From Geothermovivens sp964644845 (GTDB lineage: Bacteria > Zhuqueibacterota > Zhuqueibacteria > Oleimicrobiales > Geothermoviventaceae), in assembly GCA_964644845.1 (NCBI GenBank), contig CAZXXS010000077.1, positions 62,001 through 126,000 of the forward strand: a DNA stretch of 64,000 bases. The letters are read 5' to 3'. The position numbers and the translations under genes are program-made. The notes under the pieces were generated by a model, which worked only from the letters and a program-made list of their open reading frames with translations, made no database searches and was not told the origin of the DNA. Below are positions 59,385 through 64,000 of the stretch, in pieces (positions within the stretch are counted from its first letter, which is position 1; each line of letters starts with the position of its first letter).

Positions 59385-60800
59385 GTGCCACACAAGACGT
59401 ACGAGCGTTGCATCATCTTGCTGCTGGACGGTGCCAGGTCAGATGTCTTTCGGCGTTTGCTGCGCGAGGGGCTTCTGCCGAACATCCAGGAACACGTGGT
59501 CGGTCGTGGCACGTTGCTGGATGGAGTGACTACTTTTCCGTCGACCACGGGGCCGGCGTACTTGCCTTTTCTGACCGGTTGCTACGCGGGTACTGTCGGA
59601 GTGCCTGGCATCCGCTGGCTGGACAAGCAGCGCTTGGGAGCAGGGAGTCGGGGCTGGCGTCGCAGCTACATGGGCTACGAAGCCGTCCATTTCAATCGGG
59701 ATTTCTCCCCCTCTTGCCCGACGCTGTTTGAGCTCTTCCAACGTCCCCTGAACATTTACAATTTGGTTACTCGCGGTCTTCCTCGACGGGCGAATGCTTC
59801 GCGGTACAGTCGGCCGCCGCTTTACGCGCTGGCACACTTCACGGAACTGTGGCATCTGGTTGACCGCGTGGCAGGCTGGCACCTCCTTCGGGCACTCAAG
59901 AATCCGCGTCACGACTGCTACTTTGTGGTGCTGCCCGGTATCGACGCTTTTTCCCACCGCTCGCATCCGTTTGAGGTCCGCGTGATTCGTAGTTACCTCT
60001 GGGCCGACACCTTGGTGGGGCAAGCCGTGGAAACCCTGACACGGAAGCGCGCCCTTAGCAGCACCCTGTGGGTGCTCGTCAGTGACCACGGGCTGACCGC
60101 AACACACACGCACTTCGATCTTGTGGATTTCCTCGATCGTCGTGGCTTCAAGGCGCTGGACTACCCCCGCGTTTTTCGACGTAACCCGCGCGCCGCGGTA
60201 ATGATTTCGGGCAACGCAATGGCCAACGTGTACTTCAGGAATTCGCGAGGCTGGCACGCGCCGACCTACCGTCAGGATCTGGACCGTGAAGACGACGGCT
60301 TGCTACTGGGCTTGCTGGAGCATCCAGCTGTGGACATCCTGGCCATTCGGGACTACCGCGGTGGCATTCACGTGATGAGCCACCGCGGCGCTGCGAACGT
60401 GGCTGAGGAGGACGGCGTCATCCGTTACACCCAGCTCGCTGACGATCCTTTCGGATACGACCGAATGCCGGAGAGGTTCAACTGGCGAGGTTCGCTGGAC
60501 TTGACGGCTCACACAGACTACCCGGACGGTCCAGCTCAGATCGTGCAGCTTTTTCGCACGAACAGGGTTGGCGATCTGGTGATCAGTGCGGCGAAGGGTT
60601 ACGATCTCCGCGCTAATTTCGAGTGGCCTGAGCACAAAGCTTCACACGGCGCCCTGCTGCGCGAGCAAATGCGGGTACCGTTGGCGTTCAGTCATCCTGT
60701 CAGGTCAGGACCCGCGCGTACGGTGGATGTTTTCCCCACAATCTTACAACTGATGGGCCGACAGATTCCAGATAGAATCGACGGTCAGACGCTGGTGTAG
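59385..60800 (+). CDS. Alkaline phosphatase superfamily / type I phosphodiesterase-nucleotide pyrophosphatase family protein
   Basis: A 471-residue hydrolase. The metal-binding LLLDGARSD (D15) opens the domain, and the nucleophile Thr55 is in FPSTTGPAYLPFLTG. VVLPGIDAFSHRS and LVSDHGLTATHTHFD supply later metal ligands, and KASHGALLREQMRVPLAF ends the site. Related enzymes cleave phosphodiesters of nucleotides or lipids. Lacking a signal peptide, it appears cytoplasmic unless the start is further upstream (TTG 59319 is open but leads into a non-homologous stretch). GTG 59385 is 4 bases after GGGAGG. With the neighbouring VTT protein it may act on lipid-linked phosphates; this is inference. 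Confidence 0.82.
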   Translation: MPHKTYERCIILLLDGARSDVFRRLLREGLLPNIQEHVVGRGTLLDGVTTFPSTTGPAYLPFLTGCYAGTVGVPGIRWLDKQRLGAGSRGWRRSYMGYEAVHFNRDFSPSCPTLFELFQRPLNIYNLVTRGLPRRANASRYSRPPLYALAHFTELWHLVDRVAGWHLLRALKNPRHDCYFVVLPGIDAFSHRSHPFEVRVIRSYLWADTLVGQAVETLTRKRALSSTLWVLVSDHGLTATHTHFDLVDFLDRRGFKALDYPRVFRRNPRAAVMISGNAMANVYFRNSRGWHAPTYRQDLDREDDGLLLGLLEHPAVDILAIRDYRGGIHVMSHRGAANVAEEDGVIRYTQLADDPFGYDRMPERFNWRGSLDLTAHTDYPDGPAQIVQLFRTNRVGDLVISAAKGYDLRANFEWPEHKASHGALLREQMRVPLAFSHPVRSGPARTVDVFPTILQLMGRQIPDRIDGQTLV

Positions 60801-60956
60801 GTGTACGATTCTCTGGGTGTGTCCACGCGTCAGTGCGGTGGTGGGAGGCAATGTGTTGCTCCGTCCACTGGGGTGTGTGTTTTGGGGCAGTGATGCTGCT
60901 TTGCTTTCTTGGGGGGAACCCGTTGGCTGACTCAGACACCGACGTCCTTTTCCTGC

Positions 60957-62396
60957 CTATTTCCGCCAGAAATCCCTGCTGAAGAGAACGAGCACGGTGT
61001 AGACTTCCAGACGACCAAGGAGCATCAAGAAGCTGAGTAGCCATTTGCCGACCGGAACTACGTGCGCGTAGTTGTCGGTTGGGCCTACACTACCCAGACC
61101 AGGGCCCACGTTCCCGAGAGTGGCTGCCACAGAAGCGATGGCGCTTACCAGGTCCAGGCCGAGGAGGGCCATCACAATGCTGGCCAGGGTGAAGAGAAAC
61201 AAGTAGAGGAACGTGAATCCCAGGATGTTCAAAGCAAGTTCTGGTGGAACAACGCGGCCATCGACGCGGACGGGTACAACCGCTCTCGGGTGGAGCAGTT
61301 TTTTCAGCTCTGCCAACCCTTGTTTGAAAAGCACCATCACGCGCAGGACCTTGACGCTCCCGCCCGTGGAACCGGCGCAACCACCGATGAACATGAACAT
61401 CAGCAGGATGAACTGGGCAGAGGCGCTCCACTTCTCGAAGTCTGCGGTGACGAAGCCAGTCGTGGTTGTGATTGAAACCGCCTGGAAAATGGACGCGCGG
61501 AGCCCAACGAATAAGTTGGGGTGAATCGTGGCCAGGTTGTCGGCGGCCAGAACCAGGGTGCCGAACAGGATGATCACCAGGTAGAAGCGGAATTCCTCGC
61601 TGCGCCAGTAGTTGCGGAATCGCCCGCGCAGGGCGTAGTAGTGCAAGGAGAAATTGGCCCCGGCCACCAGCATGAACACGATGATGATCCACTGTACGAG
61701 ACCTCCGTAGTGAGCAATGGAGGCGTTCTTGGTTGAAAAGCCTCCTGTGGCCATTGTGCCAAACGTGTGGCACAGAGCATCGAACAGGTTCATCCCGGCC
61801 AGCATGAGGGCCACGGTTTCTGCTGCGCTGATCAGGGCGTAGACGGTCCAGAGGATCTTGGCTGTTTGTCCGATGCGCGGCGCCAACTTCTCGGCCACGG
61901 GACCGGGGATTTCCGCCTTGTAGAGCTGCATCCCACCAATCCCCAGCACCGGCAAAATGGCCAGCGACAGCACGATGATGCCCATCCCGCCGAGCCAGTG
62001 TGTCAGGCTGCGCCAGAACAGCACCCCGTGCGGCAGGGACTCAATGTCCGTAAGGATGCTGGCCCCAGTTGTGGTGAAGCCAGACATCGTTTCGAAAAAG
62101 GCGTCCGTGAACGAAGGAATGCTTCCGGAGAGGACGAAGGGCAGCGATCCAAACAAAGCGGCACCCACCCACCCGAAGGTGACGACGGCGAAGCTTTCGC
62201 GCACGGTAATTTCAGAAGGGCGGGGTGTGAAACGCCAGGCGGCAGCTCCGCTACCAGCGGTGATCAAGAGGGACCAGAGCAGTGGGAGGGCGTCCCCTTC
62301 GCGGTAAACAAGAGCCCAGACGAGGGGGAAAACCATGAAGAGGCCGACGAACGTCACAATGGCGCCAGTCGTGTGCAAAAGTGTGCCGATTCGCAA
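60957..62396 (-). CDS. trkH: Trk/Ktr system potassium uptake protein TrkH
   Basis: A 479-residue K+ translocating subunit. The four selectivity-filter-like loops are visible: SGFTTTGAS (about 105), ATGGFST (about 210), TTTTGFVT (about 310) and LGNVGPG (about 440), and FIGGCAGSTGGS marks the helix hinge. About 10 TM helices. The start TTG 62396 lies 9 bases after the trkA stop and has GAGGTCTGCGC, a proper Shine-Dalgarno, inside the trkA end. With TrkA it forms a K+ uptake system controlled by nucleotide binding. Confidence 0.95.
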   Translation of the reverse strand: MRIGTLLHTTGAIVTFVGLFMVFPLVWALVYREGDALPLLWSLLITAGSGAAAWRFTPRPSEITVRESFAVVTFGWVGAALFGSLPFVLSGSIPSFTDAFFETMSGFTTTGASILTDIESLPHGVLFWRSLTHWLGGMGIIVLSLAILPVLGIGGMQLYKAEIPGPVAEKLAPRIGQTAKILWTVYALISAAETVALMLAGMNLFDALCHTFGTMATGGFSTKNASIAHYGGLVQWIIIVFMLVAGANFSLHYYALRGRFRNYWRSEEFRFYLVIILFGTLVLAADNLATIHPNLFVGLRASIFQAVSITTTTGFVTADFEKWSASAQFILLMFMFIGGCAGSTGGSVKVLRVMVLFKQGLAELKKLLHPRAVVPVRVDGRVVPPELALNILGFTFLYLFLFTLASIVMALLGLDLVSAIASVAATLGNVGPGLGSVGPTDNYAHVVPVGKWLLSFLMLLGRLEVYTVLVLFSRDFWRK

Positions 62397-62405
62397 GCGC
62401 AGACC

Positions 62406-63749
62406 TCACACGAGGATCTTTTCGACCTTCTGGATGGCCTCAGGGACGCAGAAAACCACGACCTTGGCACCGGGTCTCACGTGGGTGTCGCCTACCGGGA
62501 TCTCGACGGCGCCTCCCTGAGTAACGGCCCCGAGGATGGCACCCTTGGGAAAACTAAGTGCTTTCAGAGGCTTCTTGGTGACCGGGGCCTTCTCGGAGAC
62601 TACGAATTCCAGTACCTCAGCATCGATTCCGGGAAGAGAAGCTGCCGAAACCACCTCCCCTCGGCGAATCACTCGCATGATGGTGTTTGCAGTCACGGTG
62701 TGGACGTTTACAGCGGAATCGAGACCGATTGGTGCCATCAAGGGTAAGTACTCGGCGCGGCCAAGGAGCGTAATCGTTTTGTGGACCCCGAGGTGTTTGG
62801 CAAGGAGGGACGTGATGATGTTGTTTTCGTCGTCGCCTGTGACGGCCACGAAAGCGTGCATTTCGCTGATGCCTTCCTGGGCCAACACGTCTACGTCGCG
62901 GCCGTCCGCGTGAATGACCATCGTTCTCTGGAGCTGCGTCGCAATTTGAACGCTTTTCTCTTCCTGGACTTCGATCAACTTGATTTGTACGTCGCGTTCC
63001 TGCTCGAGTAACGAAGCAAGGTTCCGGCCGATGCGACCACCGCCGAGGATCATCACGCGCTGGATCTTGCGGTCGTGTTTGCCCGCCTTACGGAGAATCT
63101 CTCCAATGTCCTCGCTCTTGGCGATCAAAAAGAGCTGATCGCCGCGGGTTAGGCGAGTCTCTCCGGTTGGCACAAGGGTTTGACCAGCACGAAGGACAGC
63201 CACAACGCGAAACGGGGGCATCCCATTTTCGGCGGAGATTTCGGAAAGGCTGCGGTACAACCAGGGGGAATCGGGGTCCAATTTCACCCCGACGAGTTGT
63301 ACTCGGCCATCGGAGAATTCCCAAACCTCTGTTGCGGCAGCGCGTTTCAGGAGTCGCAGAATTTCCTCGGCCGTTTCTCTCTCCGGGTGGATGGCTACGT
63401 CGACGCCGAAATCCTGCAGGGCCACGATTTGCTGCTGCGTCCAGAGCGTCTCCCGAAGCCGAGTGATGACCCTCCGGACCCCGAGTCGCTTGGCGATCAG
63501 GGAAACAACCAGGTTGGTTTCGTCGGACCCTGTGACAGCACAGAGCAAATCCGCGCGGTTCACTCCAGCCTCTTGCAAGACCGCGGGATTGGTGCCGCTA
63601 CCCTGCAAGACAAGACCATCCAGGTGCTCCTGCTCGAACTGGCAACGCTCTGGGCTCGGGTCGATGGCCACCACCTCGTGACCCCACTGCGAGAGGAGCC
63701 CGGTCAGGTGGTGCCCTTCCTCACCCAGCCCCACAACGACAACGCGCAC
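62406..63749 (-). CDS. trkA: Trk system potassium transporter regulatory subunit TrkA
   Basis: A 447-residue cytoplasmic protein with two TrkA-N/TrkA-C repeats. The first Rossmann motif GLGEEG is at 7-12 and ends in an acidic AIDPSPE that fits NAD(H) binding; the second is GGGRIG at about 237. TrkA-C (RCK-C) modules follow each, the last with a VPVGDTHVRPGAKVVVFC strand. It regulates TrkH. GTG 63749 has AAGGAGG upstream. It is the first gene of the trkA-trkH operon. Confidence 0.95.
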   Translation of the reverse strand: MRVVVVGLGEEGHHLTGLLSQWGHEVVAIDPSPERCQFEQEHLDGLVLQGSGTNPAVLQEAGVNRADLLCAVTGSDETNLVVSLIAKRLGVRRVITRLRETLWTQQQIVALQDFGVDVAIHPERETAEEILRLLKRAAATEVWEFSDGRVQLVGVKLDPDSPWLYRSLSEISAENGMPPFRVVAVLRAGQTLVPTGETRLTRGDQLFLIAKSEDIGEILRKAGKHDRKIQRVMILGGGRIGRNLASLLEQERDVQIKLIEVQEEKSVQIATQLQRTMVIHADGRDVDVLAQEGISEMHAFVAVTGDDENNIITSLLAKHLGVHKTITLLGRAEYLPLMAPIGLDSAVNVHTVTANTIMRVIRRGEVVSAASLPGIDAEVLEFVVSEKAPVTKKPLKALSFPKGAILGAVTQGGAVEIPVGDTHVRPGAKVVVFCVPEAIQKVEKILV

Positions 63750-63868
63750 CTTGGCCCTCCTTGAGAAAAGCAGTGGCAGTCGGCGGTCTCAGTCGTCACC
63801 GCCGCAAACCGGATTCGGCGTCGCAGTTGGTTTGATCCGATGGACAAAAGGCAATTCTGAACGTGAGA

Positions 63869-63897
63869 AGGTTAGTGAAGAGACGCTAAAAAGGCAA
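63869..63897 (-). promoter_or_regulatory. Candidate promoter of the trkA-trkH operon
   Basis: On the minus strand TTGCCT (63897-63892), a 17-base spacer, TAACCT (63874-63869). It is a moderate match, about 115 bases before GTG 63749. The rest of 63750-64000 contains no gene that I can support. Confidence 0.32.
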
Positions 63898-64000
63898 GGA
63901 AAATTGTGGACGGAGCGTCGTGGATTGCCGAGAGCTTGATTACGCGCGGGGAAAGAAACCTGTGTGTGACCTTTGCAGGCAATTGCAGGCAGGCGGAAAT

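Noticed and set aside
1..64000. CRISPR arrays, insertion sequences, prophage genes, rRNA and tRNA genes
   Set aside because: No regular direct repeats, transposase or integrase reading frames, phage structural genes or conserved RNA motifs were seen anywhere in the window.

Overview
The window reads as a gene-dense chromosomal segment from a Gram-negative bacterium of moderately high GC content, most likely an uncultured lineage of the Fibrobacteres-Chlorobi-Bacteroidetes (FCB) superphylum such as KSB1, Calditrichota, Latescibacterota or Zixibacteria. This placement is inference. It rests on a short RpoD of about 283 residues of the Bacteroidota/Chlorobi style, two secreted proteins ending in a FlgD-like / type IX-style C-terminal domain, several lipoproteins with lipoboxes, a signal-peptide-bearing beta-barrel, and split SecD/SecF. 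Shine-Dalgarno sequences are strong (AGGAGG-like), GTG and TTG starts are common, and at least eight intergenic regions carry good TTGACW-N17-TAWWWT promoters, so housekeeping transcription looks classical. I found no rRNA, tRNA, CRISPR array, insertion sequence or prophage.

Layout. 0-6 kb: the 3' end of mutS2, an inositol-phosphatase-like gene, three small membrane-protein genes, an isoaspartyl peptidase, and a minus-strand upp-TPR operon. 6.4-14 kb: rpoD, an envelope M23 peptidase, a DUF523 gene, an outer-membrane barrel, a rhomboid protease, a cell-wall amidase and glutamate dehydrogenase. 14.4-17.2 kb: citrate lyase genes, with CitD fused to CitE and overlapping citF. 17.3-22.3 kb: secD, secF, a STAS protein and purA. 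22.7-27.2 kb: a YbjQ-like protein, two amidohydrolase-fold proteins (one has lost every metal ligand) around a secreted protein, and a YihY membrane protein. 27.3-30.6 kb: a secreted 1119-residue protein made of four lamin-tail and three CARDB-like units plus a C-terminal sorting-type domain.

31-35.5 kb: a transmembrane Ser/Thr kinase with TolB-like and TPR regions, followed at once by a GAF-SpoIIE phosphatase. 36.1-41.3 kb: a cobalamin adenosyltransferase, then a tightly coupled envelope module (three-TM protein, alpha/beta hydrolase, Lgt-like enzyme fused to a beta-rich domain, secreted M23 peptidase with a sorting-type tail) and a VTT/DedA protein. 41.5-50.1 kb: a full chemotaxis cluster, STAS-cheY-cheA-cheW-mcp-cheR-cheD-cheB, with no flagellar genes nearby. 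50.5-51.4 kb: a cytidylate-kinase-like protein.

51.5-58.1 kb: minus-strand accessory genes, namely a SnoaL protein, a glycosidase-like lipoprotein, an Asp-box sialidase-like lipoprotein, and a TolB/TPR lipoprotein coupled to a radical SAM protein and a GIY-YIG DUF123 protein. 58.6-60.8 kb: a VTT protein and an alkaline-phosphatase-superfamily enzyme. 61-63.7 kb: the trkA-trkH potassium-uptake operon on the minus strand.

The most promising candidates for something undescribed are the coupled envelope module at 36.8-40.7 kb, the active/degenerate amidohydrolase pair at 23-25.7 kb, the CitD-CitE fusion, and the kinase/phosphatase pair at 31-35.5 kb.
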